Shown here: in pieces, positions 1 to 7,205 of the stretch
How positions within the stretch are numbered: the stretch's first letter is position 1
How the letters are laid out: each line of letters opens with the position of its first letter
Assembly (NCBI GenBank): GCA_021806865.1
Contig: JAKAPU010000057.1
Location: 1 to 13,964, forward strand
Length of the DNA stretch: 13,964 nt
Source of the DNA: an archaeon
Lineage (GTDB): Archaea > Thermoproteota > Nitrososphaeria > Nitrososphaerales > CADDZS01
Direction of reading: 5' to 3'
The notes under the pieces: model-generated
Database searches by the model: none
Seen by the model: the letters and a program-made list of their open reading frames with translations, nothing else
Told to the model about the DNA's origin: nothing
Position numbers and translations under genes: made by a program

Positions 1-1
1 G

Positions 2-1156
2 TGCAAGAAACTAGTCGAATCTAAGGGGGTTCCTGTCATTCCGTACACAAGAGAGCCTTTAGCTGATGTGGACGAAGCAAGTAGGCTCGCAAAAGAAATT
101 GGTTTCCCAGTTCTTCTCAAGAGTGCGTTCGGTGGAGGAGGCAAGGGGATCAGAGAAGCAAATTCCACTGCTGAACTCAAAGAAGCTTTTGATTCAGCGA
201 AACGCGAAGCTGAGAGTTCCTTTGGAAGATTCGCTCCATACATAGAGAAGAAGCTGGTGAACCCCAGACACATCGAAGTCCAGATACTTGCAAGTGACGA
301 CTCTCAGCAATTTATTCATCTAGGTGAAAGAGAGTGTTCGATTCAAAGAAGGTACCAAAAGCTCATCGAGATCTCTCCCTCTCCGGTAGTTAACGAAGAG
401 ATACGCCGACGAATAACTAGCTATGCAATATCGGTTGCAGATGCAGTCCGGTACTCGAACGCAGGCACTGTGGAATTCCTAAGAGATTCTGCGACGGGCA
501 ACTTTTACTTCATCGAAGTCAATTCCAGGCTGCAGGTTGAGCATCCGGTGACTGAAGCAGTAACAGGAATAGATCTCGTTTGCAGCCAACTGCATGTGGC
601 AGAAACAAGCAAGCTTCCAGTCAGCCAGGAGCAGGTAGAGTTTCGCGGAGCGGCAATAGAGTGTAGAATAAACGCAGAGGATCCTCTATCTGATTTCTCA
701 CCCACCACGGGGACGGTTGAATTCCTTCATTTTCCCGGAGGTCCTGGAATCAGGATTGATTCGGCCCTTCAGGAAGGAGCAGATATCTCCCCGTACTACG
801 ATTCGCTGATCGCGAAACTCATAGCGCATGGTTCAGATTTTGATGAAGCGCGGAGAAGATCTCTTACTGCTCTCGAGGAATTTTCGATTGTGGGAGTCAA
901 GACCACTATACCGTTTCACAGGGAAGTAATGCTGGACAAGCGTTTCTCCAAGGGGGAAATAGACACAGGATTTCTCGAATCCAGTGGCATAGTCACAAAG
1001 ATAGCCACAACTGCAGAGCCAACCGATGATGAATTTGCAGTTGCGGCGTTACTTCTTTCGCGTGATTATTTTGGCTTGAAGAAGCAAGCCGAGCCAAGTG
1101 CTGACAAGCCTACGTGGCTAGATAGAAAGACAGGGCGATTTGTGGATGCGCTATAG
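2..1156 (+). CDS. accC: Biotin carboxylase subunit of acetyl-/propionyl-CoA carboxylase (5' partial)
   Basis: ATP-grasp enzyme that carboxylates the biotin of the carrier protein, the first half-reaction of acetyl-/propionyl-CoA carboxylase in the cytosol. The frame is already open at base 2 and reads CKKLVESKGVPVIPYTREPL, family sequence, so the true start lies upstream and roughly the first 110 residues are missing; the internal GTG at 68 is not the start. Visible motifs are the glycine-rich ATP loop FGGGGKGI, the GERECSIQRRYQKLIE strand, the active-site stretch FIEVNSRLQVEHPVTE (Glu, Asn and Arg of the catalytic centre all present) and the biotin-carboxylase C-terminal domain starting near RGAAIECRINAEDP. 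The stop overlaps the start of the carrier gene, so the two are translationally coupled. Archaeal enzymes of this type usually accept both acetyl-CoA and propionyl-CoA; which one is used here depends on the carboxyltransferase subunit, which is not in the window. Confidence 0.96.
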   Translation, partial: CKKLVESKGVPVIPYTREPLADVDEASRLAKEIGFPVLLKSAFGGGGKGIREANSTAELKEAFDSAKREAESSFGRFAPYIEKKLVNPRHIEVQILASDDSQQFIHLGERECSIQRRYQKLIEISPSPVVNEEIRRRITSYAISVADAVRYSNAGTVEFLRDSATGNFYFIEVNSRLQVEHPVTEAVTGIDLVCSQLHVAETSKLPVSQEQVEFRGAAIECRINAEDPLSDFSPTTGTVEFLHFPGGPGIRIDSALQEGADISPYYDSLIAKLIAHGSDFDEARRRSLTALEEFSIVGVKTTIPFHREVMLDKRFSKGEIDTGFLESSGIVTKIATTAEPTDDEFAVAALLLSRDYFGLKKQAEPSADKPTWLDRKTGRFVDAL

Positions 1157-1646
1157 GATTCGGATATCCGGGAAAGAGAAGGAGGTCGGCGTCACTCTAT
1201 CTGCCGAAAAGTGCACAGTAAAATTTGCTGAAAAGAAAGCCGACATTAGCATCATCCAAAGAGAACAGACAGGGCTAGTAGTTTCCCTAGGCGAAAGGCA
1301 TTACAAAGTCAGGCAGCTTAAACGTACACCTTCATCTGTTTCATTTGTAATGAACGGAAAGTTTGTCGAGGCAAGTACGAGTGCAGGAAAAGCCGGAGTA
1401 TCTTCTCGTTCTTCATTGGCGTCCGTCAAGGAGCTTGTTTCCTCGAACTTTCCTGCAAAAGTTGTCAAAGTTAACGCAAGAGTGGGGGATGAATTAAGAG
1501 AGGGTGCAACTCTGATTGTTCTAGAGGCCATGAAGATGGAAGCCCAGATCAGAGTGCCCGGTTTGTGTAAAGTGGTTGCAGTCTATGTCAAGGATGGCGA
1601 AATGGTGGAAAAGGGCAAGCCACTAGTACGTTTGAGTTTCATCTAG
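1146..1646 (+). CDS. accB: Biotin carboxyl carrier protein
   Basis: Carries the carboxybiotin between the biotin carboxylase and the carboxyltransferase of the acyl-CoA carboxylase. The 166-residue protein has a divergent N-terminal region, a Ser/Ala-rich linker around residues 76-95, and a C-terminal biotinyl domain (about 100-165). The domain contains the EAMKM motif with Lys130 as the expected biotinylation site, followed by the second half of the beta sandwich (VPGLCKVVAVYVKDGEMVEKG). I chose the ATG at 1146, which overlaps the carboxylase gene by 11 bases; a TTG two codons upstream (1140) is possible but less likely. The C-terminal end overlaps tail to tail by 4 bases with the minus-strand zinc-ribbon gene. 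The family assignment is certain; substrate range is inferred from the partner. Confidence 0.95.
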   Translation: MRYRIRISGKEKEVGVTLSAEKCTVKFAEKKADISIIQREQTGLVVSLGERHYKVRQLKRTPSSVSFVMNGKFVEASTSAGKAGVSSRSSLASVKELVSSNFPAKVVKVNARVGDELREGATLIVLEAMKMEAQIRVPGLCKVVAVYVKDGEMVEKGKPLVRLSFI

Positions 1647-1861
1647 AACCAGAAGCCGTCGTCTCTCTCCGGCAGTCGCATGTTGAAACAGACAAGGCAG
1701 ACATCACCCCGATGCAGAGTTACCGGCAGCGAAGTATAGTGCGGGTGGGTGATACATGTCGGACACGGTTTGTAGCTTTCCTCACTACTCTGAACTCTCA
1801 CTCTTTCATTTGCCTGCTCTCTTGCCACAAGTTTCTGCATTCTCACATTCACATGGCGCAT
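1643..1861 (-). CDS. Small putative zinc-ribbon protein
   Basis: A 72-residue ORF with two CxxC knuckles, CPTC (Cys33, Cys36) and CLVC (Cys55, Cys58), 18 residues apart. This is the layout of a small treble-clef or zinc-ribbon domain, and His39 and His41 lie between the knuckles. The N-terminal 30 residues are charged and probably helical (MQKLVAREQANERVRV). No family is recognised; such proteins in archaea are often nucleic-acid or protein binders, but that is inference. The ATG at 1861 is used here; an ATG at 1840 would shorten it by seven residues. The stop overlaps the carrier-protein stop by 4 bases in convergent orientation. The opposite strand also has an 84-residue ORF, but it lacks any domain signature. 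The paired CxxC motifs are the main support, so confidence is moderate. Confidence 0.55.
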   Translation of the reverse strand: MRHVNVRMQKLVAREQANERVRVQSSEESYKPCPTCITHPHYTSLPVTLHRGDVCLVCFNMRLPERDDGFWF

Positions 1862-1980
1862 AAGATGTCTCGGATCGTATTTAGGAGATTTCCCAAATTG
1901 ATGCTAAATCAATTCAGATTCAGGCCATTCCCTCATCTGTTCGGGACTTTCCTAAGAATAGATTAATTCGACTAGATTCC

Positions 1981-2949
1981 TTGGTTTTACTCATATTGAC
2001 AAGTCTAGCAAGCCGCGTCCTCAAGAGCGACAGGAAAGCGGTATCGTCCGCCATCTCGCTTGTGGAAAACAGGGAGGAGGGCTACACATTGCTGCTGAAG
2101 GAGCTATATCCTCACAGCGGTAATGCAACGGTCATCGGCATAACTGGTCCTCCAGGTACAGGCAAGAGTTCCCTCCTCGACAAACTTGTCAGAATCTACC
2201 GCGCTAATGGTAAGAAGGTTGCTGTTCTTGCAGTAGATCCATCAAGCCCTGTTTCTGGTGGTGCGATTCTGGGCGACCGCCTTCGAATGATCGGTCACAC
2301 TTTGGACAAAGGCGTGTACATCAGAAGCATGGCCTCGAGAGGTGACACCGGTGGACTATCGAGAGCAGCCAGGAACGCTGTTCGAATACTTGACGCGGCT
2401 GGGAATGATGTCATATTCGTAGAGACGGTTGGCATTGGACAGGCTGAAGTTGAAATTGTAAAAGTCGCTCATATTGTCCTTGTGGTTCTGATGCCAGAAC
2501 TCGGAGATGAAATTCAGGCGGTGAAGGCTGGCTTGATGGAAATTGGAGATATCTTCGTTGTCAACAAGTCTGATCTTCCCGGAGCTGACAAAGTGGTTTA
2601 CAATCTGCAACCAGTTCTCTCAAGAAAGGAAGGGTGGAATCAGGTTGCAGTCAAGGTAAGCGCAAAGGCATCGCAGGGACTGGACGAATTGGTTCGGAAA
2701 ATCGAGGAATGCGCTCGTATCATGAAGAACGCAAAACTTCGTCAAGCGGACGCCAGAAAGCGACTCTCTGATGAATTGATCGAAAACGTCATCCGCGACG
2801 TGTCGGATGACATTCGTTCTACACTTGGTAAACCCGGCGAGTTGCAGCCAGTTTTGGAGCTCTTGCTTGACAGAAAGATTGATCCAGAGTCAGCATCAGA
2901 GATACTATCTCGCAAGTATATGAAACGCTCACGCTTGGGAAAAAAGTGA
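1981..2949 (+). CDS. meaB: MeaB/ArgK-type G3E GTPase, methylmalonyl-CoA mutase chaperone
   Basis: P-loop GTPase that gates B12 cofactor loading onto methylmalonyl-CoA mutase and protects it from inactivation. Motifs in order: Walker A GPPGTGKSS (56-64), VDPSSPVSGGAILGDR (85-100), the SMASRGDTGG segment (117-125), ETVGIGQ switch region (148-154), and NKSD base-recognition motif (195-198). The C-terminal helical arm (about 225-322), used for dimerisation in the family, is complete. The length of 322 residues matches the family. The start is TTG at 1981, with another TTG at 1996 possible; an AT-rich stretch at 1953-1968 is compatible with a leaderless transcript but is weak. The stop overlaps the mutase GTG by four bases (GTGA), so both are clearly co-translated, which supports the chaperone role. 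The name ArgK, from an old lysine/arginine transport assignment, is best avoided. Confidence 0.95.
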   Translation: MVLLILTSLASRVLKSDRKAVSSAISLVENREEGYTLLLKELYPHSGNATVIGITGPPGTGKSSLLDKLVRIYRANGKKVAVLAVDPSSPVSGGAILGDRLRMIGHTLDKGVYIRSMASRGDTGGLSRAARNAVRILDAAGNDVIFVETVGIGQAEVEIVKVAHIVLVVLMPELGDEIQAVKAGLMEIGDIFVVNKSDLPGADKVVYNLQPVLSRKEGWNQVAVKVSAKASQGLDELVRKIEECARIMKNAKLRQADARKRLSDELIENVIRDVSDDIRSTLGKPGELQPVLELLLDRKIDPESASEILSRKYMKRSRLGKK

Positions 2950-4553
2950 CTCTCTTGCAAGACAAAGAAACCAAAGCTAAATCGGAATTCAGAACAGACT
3001 CTGGTATCCCAGTCGAAAAAGTGTATTCAAGGTACGGCGCGCTCAGCGAATACCCCGGATCTTTTCCGTTCACCCGTGGAATCTATCCAGAAATGTACCG
3101 GAAGAGGCTATGGACAATGCGACAATACAGTGGATTCGGCAGCGCTGAAGACACAAACAAGCGATTCAAGTACTTGCTCGATCATGGACAAACTGGACTG
3201 AGCGTCGCGTTCGACTTGCCCACACAGTTGGGCTTGGACTCAGATAATCCCAGAGCCAAAGGCGAGGTTGGAAAGGTAGGCGTAGCCATCAGTACGCTTC
3301 AAAACATGCAGACACTCTTCGGCGGCATACCCATCGATCAAGTCAGCACTAGCATGACGATCAACGCAACTGCGTCCACCATGCTCTCAATGTACATAGT
3401 CGCGGCCGAGGCAAGCGGCGTCAAGAGAGCACTGTTGCGGGGAACTGTTCAAAACGACATACTAAAGGAATACGCCGCAAGAAACACGTACATCTATCCA
3501 CCAGAGAAATCTCTTGATCTCTGCGTCGACATCATTTCTTTCTGCGCCAAAGAGATGCCAAAGTGGCATCCGATAAGCATCTCTGGCTATCACATTAGGG
3601 AGGCCGGAGCAAACGCGGTGCAAGAGCTAGCTTACACATTCGCTGATGCAATCGAATATGTGAATGCCGTTACTGCAAGGGGGCTTCCTGTGGATGAATT
3701 TTGTGGGCAGTTGTCATTTTTCTTTGCTTGCCGTAATGACTTTTTTGAAGAGATTGCAAAGTTTAGAGCAGCGCGGCGCATCTGGTCAAAGATTGTGAGA
3801 GAGAGATTCGGCTCTACCAATGAGGAGTCAATGCGACTCAAATTTCATGCGCAGACAAGCGGAGAGACTCTCACCGCCCAGCAGCCGCTCAACAACATTG
3901 TTCGAGTTACTCTGCAGGCGTTGGCAGCCGTGCTCGGAGGAGTACAGTCTCTCCACACCAACTCTTACGACGAAGCGCTAGGCTTACCCACCGAAGAAGC
4001 GGCAACAATCGCCCTTCGCACGCAACAGATAATCGCGGAAGAATCCGGCGCGACAAGAACCGTCGATCCATCTGGCGGGTCGCACTACCTTGAAGCCCTG
4101 ACAGACGAAATTGAGTCAAGAGTTTGGAAAGAGTTGGATAAGATCTCGAAATTGGGCGGCGCCCTGAACGCGATAAAGTCCGGTTATATACAGAAAGAAA
4201 TTCAACGCAGCGCTTACGAATTTCAAAAGAGCGTAGACTCAGGAGATAGATTAATCGTCGGTGTCAACAAGTACGCTTCAGGATCGGGTACCAAGATTTC
4301 AGTTCAAAGCGTTTCAAGAAAATCTACTTTGAAGCAATTGAATCAAATAAAGAGTTTCAAGATGAATCGTAACAAGACCTCACTTGAGAAGGCGCTATCA
4401 GAGCTGGAAGAAGCCGCGTCTCTGGATCCGATGGAGAGATCCAATCTCATGACGCTAGTCATAAAATGCGTCAAGGCGCGAGCGACGACCGGCGAGATAA
4501 GCAACGCACTTAGAGCAGTATACGGCGAACACCGTCCAAGAATGGAAGTCTGA
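2946..4553 (+). CDS. mcmA1: Methylmalonyl-CoA mutase large (catalytic) subunit
   Basis: Interconverts (R)-methylmalonyl-CoA and succinyl-CoA by a radical mechanism with adenosylcobalamin. The 535 residues cover the substrate-binding TIM barrel only. No DxHxxG B12-binding domain is present, so this is the split archaeal form that needs a separate small subunit, not found in this window. Key residues are recognisable: Tyr61 (RQYSGF), Arg179 (ARNTYIYPP) and His216 (SISGYHIREAG). They correspond to Tyr89, Arg207 and His244 of the Propionibacterium enzyme with a constant offset of 28. Tyr and Arg at the first two places mark methylmalonyl-CoA rather than isobutyryl-CoA specificity, where the family has Phe and Gln. 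The GTG start overlaps the MeaB stop by four bases, and the epimerase start follows the stop immediately. The pathway is propionyl-CoA catabolism or the HP/HB carbon-fixation cycle. Confidence 0.97.
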   Translation: MTLLQDKETKAKSEFRTDSGIPVEKVYSRYGALSEYPGSFPFTRGIYPEMYRKRLWTMRQYSGFGSAEDTNKRFKYLLDHGQTGLSVAFDLPTQLGLDSDNPRAKGEVGKVGVAISTLQNMQTLFGGIPIDQVSTSMTINATASTMLSMYIVAAEASGVKRALLRGTVQNDILKEYAARNTYIYPPEKSLDLCVDIISFCAKEMPKWHPISISGYHIREAGANAVQELAYTFADAIEYVNAVTARGLPVDEFCGQLSFFFACRNDFFEEIAKFRAARRIWSKIVRERFGSTNEESMRLKFHAQTSGETLTAQQPLNNIVRVTLQALAAVLGGVQSLHTNSYDEALGLPTEEAATIALRTQQIIAEESGATRTVDPSGGSHYLEALTDEIESRVWKELDKISKLGGALNAIKSGYIQKEIQRSAYEFQKSVDSGDRLIVGVNKYASGSGTKISVQSVSRKSTLKQLNQIKSFKMNRNKTSLEKALSELEEAASLDPMERSNLMTLVIKCVKARATTGEISNALRAVYGEHRPRMEV

Positions 4554-4964
4554 TTGAGAGTGGTTGCTGTCCAAGGAATCTCTCATGTAGGCATTGCAGT
4601 ATCGAATCTGGAGCAGGCAATTCAGCACTTCTCGTCCCTGCTAGGTTCCAAAGATGTCGAGCAGATGGATGTGCCAAACGAGAACGTTAGGATTGCCATG
4701 ATAAGACTGGGAGACACCGAAATCGAACTACTTTCACCTACGAGCGAAAGTGGAGCAATTGCAAAATTCATCAGAGAACGGGGGGAAGGCATTCATCATC
4801 TCGCGGTTAGGGTGTCGGATGTCTCTCGGGCCATAGAAGAGGCGAGAACGCAAGGGTTCAGGTTGGTTGATGACGTCCCTAGACGCGGAGCAGGAGGCAC
4901 AGATGCCGCATTTGTCCATCCAAGGTGCATACATGGCGTACTGCTGGAGTTCTATTCTCGTTGA
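4554..4964 (+). CDS. mce: Methylmalonyl-CoA epimerase
   Basis: Converts the (S)-methylmalonyl-CoA made by the carboxylase into the (R) isomer used by the mutase. The 136-residue protein is a vicinal-oxygen-chelate fold with two beta-alpha-beta-beta-beta modules. Probable metal ligands are His11 (ISHVGIAV), one of His81/His82 (GIHHLAVRV) and Glu132 (GVLLEFYS), all at the family's positions; the middle strand TEIELL is also typical. The TTG start lies directly after the mutase TGA with no spacing, and a GTG at 4560 is an alternative. Placement with the mutase and its GTPase makes the assignment firm against the many other members of the glyoxalase superfamily. A short T-rich run about 15 bases after the stop may be a transcription end, but this is weak. 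Confidence 0.94.
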   Translation: MRVVAVQGISHVGIAVSNLEQAIQHFSSLLGSKDVEQMDVPNENVRIAMIRLGDTEIELLSPTSESGAIAKFIRERGEGIHHLAVRVSDVSRAIEEARTQGFRLVDDVPRRGAGGTDAAFVHPRCIHGVLLEFYSR

Positions 4965-5076
4965 GGCACAACAATTCTTTTAATGGATGAGAGTCTCATG
5001 CTATTGTGCACAGCCCCGGTTGTGCTTTTCGTAGCAATAGAGACTTTCTTGGTTACCGATTCAGAGCGTGTGAGAA

Positions 5077-5838
5077 TTGCCATCGATAGACGTGCGTGGT
5101 GCCTTGGTCTCTTATGAAGAGACGGGCTCTGGTAAATCAATAGTTTTTGTTCACGGCGCTTGTGAAAATTCATCCTTTTGGAACCATCAAAAGACACTGG
5201 GTGACAGATACAGAATTGTCACAGTGGATCTTCCCGGTCACGGCAAATCAAAGCCACTTGATGGTCAGGTTGAGGTCAAGAAGTACTCGGACGTCGTAGC
5301 GGAATTTGTGGCAAGAATTTGCCCGGACAAGGCAGTCCTGGTTGGTCACTCGATGGGTGGTGCAATTGCACTTCTCAACGCAATTGAGCATCCCCAGAAT
5401 TTGAAGGGCGCAGTACTAGTAACTACCGGAGCTAAACTAGGCGTTCTTCCCTCAATCCGCGAGGGATTGCGGACGAGGTTCCAGGATACAGTCAAGTCAA
5501 TTGTAGGGCCGCGCCAGTTTTCTTCGAAGACAAACCTTGAGATAATCAGATTCGTGACCGACCAGATAATGAGATGCAGCAATGAAATAGGCGCTGCAGA
5601 CTATGAGGCCTGCAACAACTTCGATGTTAGGCAGAAGCTTCAGACAATAAATCTTCCAATCCAGATCATCGCCGGAGAGGAAGATAAGCTTGCGCCGGTG
5701 ACCTGGTCGACATACATGAAGGAGAACATTCCAAAGTCAAGACTCGTGGTATTGAGAGACGCATCTCACCTCCCCATGCTTGAGAGGCCTGCCGAGTTCA
5801 ATCGTCACCTCAATGAGTTTGTATTGTCGCTGAATTGA
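5077..5838 (+). CDS. Alpha/beta-hydrolase fold protein (esterase-like)
   Basis: A single-domain, 253-residue alpha/beta hydrolase, probably cytosolic since there is no signal peptide. It has the oxyanion-side HG motif (FVHGACENSSFW, 24-35), the DLPGHGKS strand turn (51-58), the nucleophile elbow GHSMGG with Ser92, the acid Asp203 (AGEEDKLAP) and catalytic His231 (DASHLPMLERP). The triad is complete, so it should be an active ester or thioester hydrolase; the substrate cannot be read from sequence. A TGA stop two codons upstream leaves TTG at 5077 as the earliest start, and the N-terminus MPSIDVRGALVSYEETG fits the family well. It is 112 bases after the epimerase on the same strand. A role in biotin supply (BioH-like) or acyl-CoA housekeeping is conceivable from the neighbours, but that is speculation. 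Confidence 0.9.
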   Translation: MPSIDVRGALVSYEETGSGKSIVFVHGACENSSFWNHQKTLGDRYRIVTVDLPGHGKSKPLDGQVEVKKYSDVVAEFVARICPDKAVLVGHSMGGAIALLNAIEHPQNLKGAVLVTTGAKLGVLPSIREGLRTRFQDTVKSIVGPRQFSSKTNLEIIRFVTDQIMRCSNEIGAADYEACNNFDVRQKLQTINLPIQIIAGEEDKLAPVTWSTYMKENIPKSRLVVLRDASHLPMLERPAEFNRHLNEFVLSLN

Positions 5839-5986
5839 GATTCGGCACGGAACTGTTCTCTAACCGCCTGAATCCAGAACCTGTATTGGCGAGTCTGTCA
5901 TGGAGCAATGGTTAACTCGAGCCTCAAAATTTCAGCAACCTCAATCTGATCGGCTTTGGCCGAAGCACGCTGGAGAATCAGATCCA

Positions 5987-6003
5987 CTTCATCGTCGATG
6001 AAG
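5987..6003. repeat. Perfect 8+1+8 palindrome
   Basis: Arms CTTCATCG and CGATGAAG flank a single central T. The right arm also forms the left part of the direct repeat beginning at 5997. This is either an operator-like site or a hairpin; chance alone would give well under one such site in a window of this length by my rough estimate. Confidence 0.6.
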
Positions 6004-6079
6004 CTTTCCAGATTGAGCTTTTAGCTCAAATGAATTGACCGAACCCAATTTGAGCCCAGATGAAGATCTTTGATTGAGC
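5997..6079. repeat. Imperfect direct repeat pair GATGAAG-N6/7-GATTGAGC with nested dyads
   Basis: Copy 1 spans 5997-6018 (spacer 7) and copy 2 spans 6059-6079 (spacer 6), starting 62 bases apart, about six helical turns. Between them TTGAGCT (6013-6019) pairs with AGCTCAA (6023-6029) around a three-base loop. GCTCAAAT (6024-6031) can instead pair with ATTTGAGC (6048-6055), so the two foldings exclude each other. The second copy ends four bases before the GTG start of the MIT-like gene. A regulator binding site or an RNA switch is possible; no family is recognised. Confidence 0.5.
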
Positions 6080-6083
6080 CAGT

Positions 6084-7205
6084 GTGGATTCTGCACAAGT
6101 CAAGAAAATTGAGGAGTATGTCGTCCTTCTTGCAAAGCAGGCTGAGTCCCAAGAAGGCAAGGACGACACACAGGCAATCCAACACTACGTAAAGGCTGCA
6201 GACATACTGCTCGCACTCGCTAGTAAGGCTCAAGATCAGTCGACCTGGGAAAAATACACAAAGCTAGCAGAAGCTTATCAGCAGAAAGCGAAAAAGCGAG
6301 TCCCTTCGGTCCAAAACGGATCCCAGCCAGAAGTCGGCAACCCCCAAATCGGCAATTCCCAGAAGCCTGTCTCCATAGCTAATCCCCAGAATGCGCCTAG
6401 GGAGAAAGCGGAGATTTCCTCTGAGGCTAAGACGAATCGATTCAGCAAGTTTCTCGGAGCACTCCATAACGCAACACCTGGGAAGCCACCAGTTGAAGAG
6501 AGAAGCCCTGCCGTTCCTTTGCAGGAATCTCCACCAAATGAGAGTTACTCACTGCCCACTGCTGAGGAACTTGAAAAGAAGCGAGCGGCTCAGCTTCTGG
6601 CAAAGCAGACCAGCCCGCAGGTGCATCAGGGCGTGGCTACACACCAACCGGACGAACCCATGGAGACTGTTCAGAATGTCCGGCAGACTCCGCATAGGAA
6701 AGCGCTCTCCGATCAAGAGGCCGCGGCTTTGAGTGCCACAGTTCCCTATCAGCAATACGTTTCCTTGCTTGCTGAGAACAGGAAGTTGAGGGAAGAGATG
6801 AAAACCATGGTTCCCATCTCACAATATGAAGTACTGGAGGCAAGAAACAGGGAGCTAATAGAATCCATCGGATCGATGGTTCCAAGAGAAGATTACGAAA
6901 AATTGCAGGACAGACTAGCAGAAATGGTACCAAAGTCGATGTATGTTGACCTCCAGAGGTCTGTAACAGCGATGGTGCCGAAGGAGATGTACCTCGAGTC
7001 GGAGGCAAGAGCGTCTTCTCTGAAGGCACAGCTTGATGCGTCAATTCCAAGCAAGACCCTCGATGAACTCGCCACTCGTGTCACAGTGTTGAGTGCATCA
7101 GCTTCAGTTTCAGAGCACCAGTACGCGATGGAGAATGCGCCCCTGAGCAGTTTCGGAAAGAGAAATCTCGAAACTGACGACGATCCAGATGCGTTGGTCA
7201 GCTAG
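6084..7205 (+). CDS. MIT-like domain protein with MVPxxxY coiled-coil repeats
   Basis: A 373-residue soluble protein of unrecognised full-length family. Residues 1-73 look like a three-helix MIT domain (helices about 4-22, 27-49 and 52-72, with the pattern AIQHYVKAADILLALA...WEKYTKLAEAYQQKAKK), as found at the N-terminus of archaeal CdvC/Vps4. Residues 74-210 are a Pro/Gln/Ser-rich, probably disordered linker. Residues 218-330 hold six copies of an (M/S)-V/I-P-x3-Y/L motif, with prolines at 221, 244, 267, 283, 299 and 322. Spacings are 23, 23, 16, 16 and 23, so they differ by exactly one heptad. The first five copies have Tyr four residues after Pro, the last has Leu. Intervening segments are charged and helix-forming. 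The tail is acidic (LETDDDPDALVS). GTG at 6084 is the first start after an in-frame TGA at 6075. A link to Cdv-type division or membrane remodelling is inferred from the MIT-like domain alone; another three-helix or TPR-like fold is the alternative. Confidence 0.85.
   Translation: MDSAQVKKIEEYVVLLAKQAESQEGKDDTQAIQHYVKAADILLALASKAQDQSTWEKYTKLAEAYQQKAKKRVPSVQNGSQPEVGNPQIGNSQKPVSIANPQNAPREKAEISSEAKTNRFSKFLGALHNATPGKPPVEERSPAVPLQESPPNESYSLPTAEELEKKRAAQLLAKQTSPQVHQGVATHQPDEPMETVQNVRQTPHRKALSDQEAAALSATVPYQQYVSLLAENRKLREEMKTMVPISQYEVLEARNRELIESIGSMVPREDYEKLQDRLAEMVPKSMYVDLQRSVTAMVPKEMYLESEARASSLKAQLDASIPSKTLDELATRVTVLSASASVSEHQYAMENAPLSSFGKRNLETDDDPDALVS

Larger units (their letters stand above)
5839..6083. 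other. Repeat-rich non-coding region upstream of the MIT-like gene
   Basis: These 245 bases hold no convincing gene. They do hold several small dyads and repeats listed separately: a 5-base-stem dyad at 5950-5963, an 8+1+8 palindrome, a short hairpin and an imperfect direct repeat, all concentrated in the 135 bases before the next start codon. The likely content is the 3' end of the hydrolase transcript and the promoter or operator region of the following gene. A minus-strand open stretch (5898-5987, GTG start, 29 codons) is too short to call. Confidence 0.5.

Noticed and set aside
1712..1966. Plus-strand 84-codon ORF between the carrier protein and MeaB
   Set aside because: No domain or helical pattern; it overlaps the minus-strand CxxC protein, which has a clear motif.
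4983..5117. 44-codon ORF with one hydrophobic stretch (MDESLMLLCTAPVVLF...)
   Set aside because: It overlaps the hydrolase start by about 40 bases in another frame, and length and context give no support; left as a curiosity.
6637..7050. Minus-strand 137-codon ORF inside the MIT-like gene
   Set aside because: Shadow of the repeat-containing reading frame; Ser/Pro/Leu-rich with no motif, while the plus strand shows a regular repeat.
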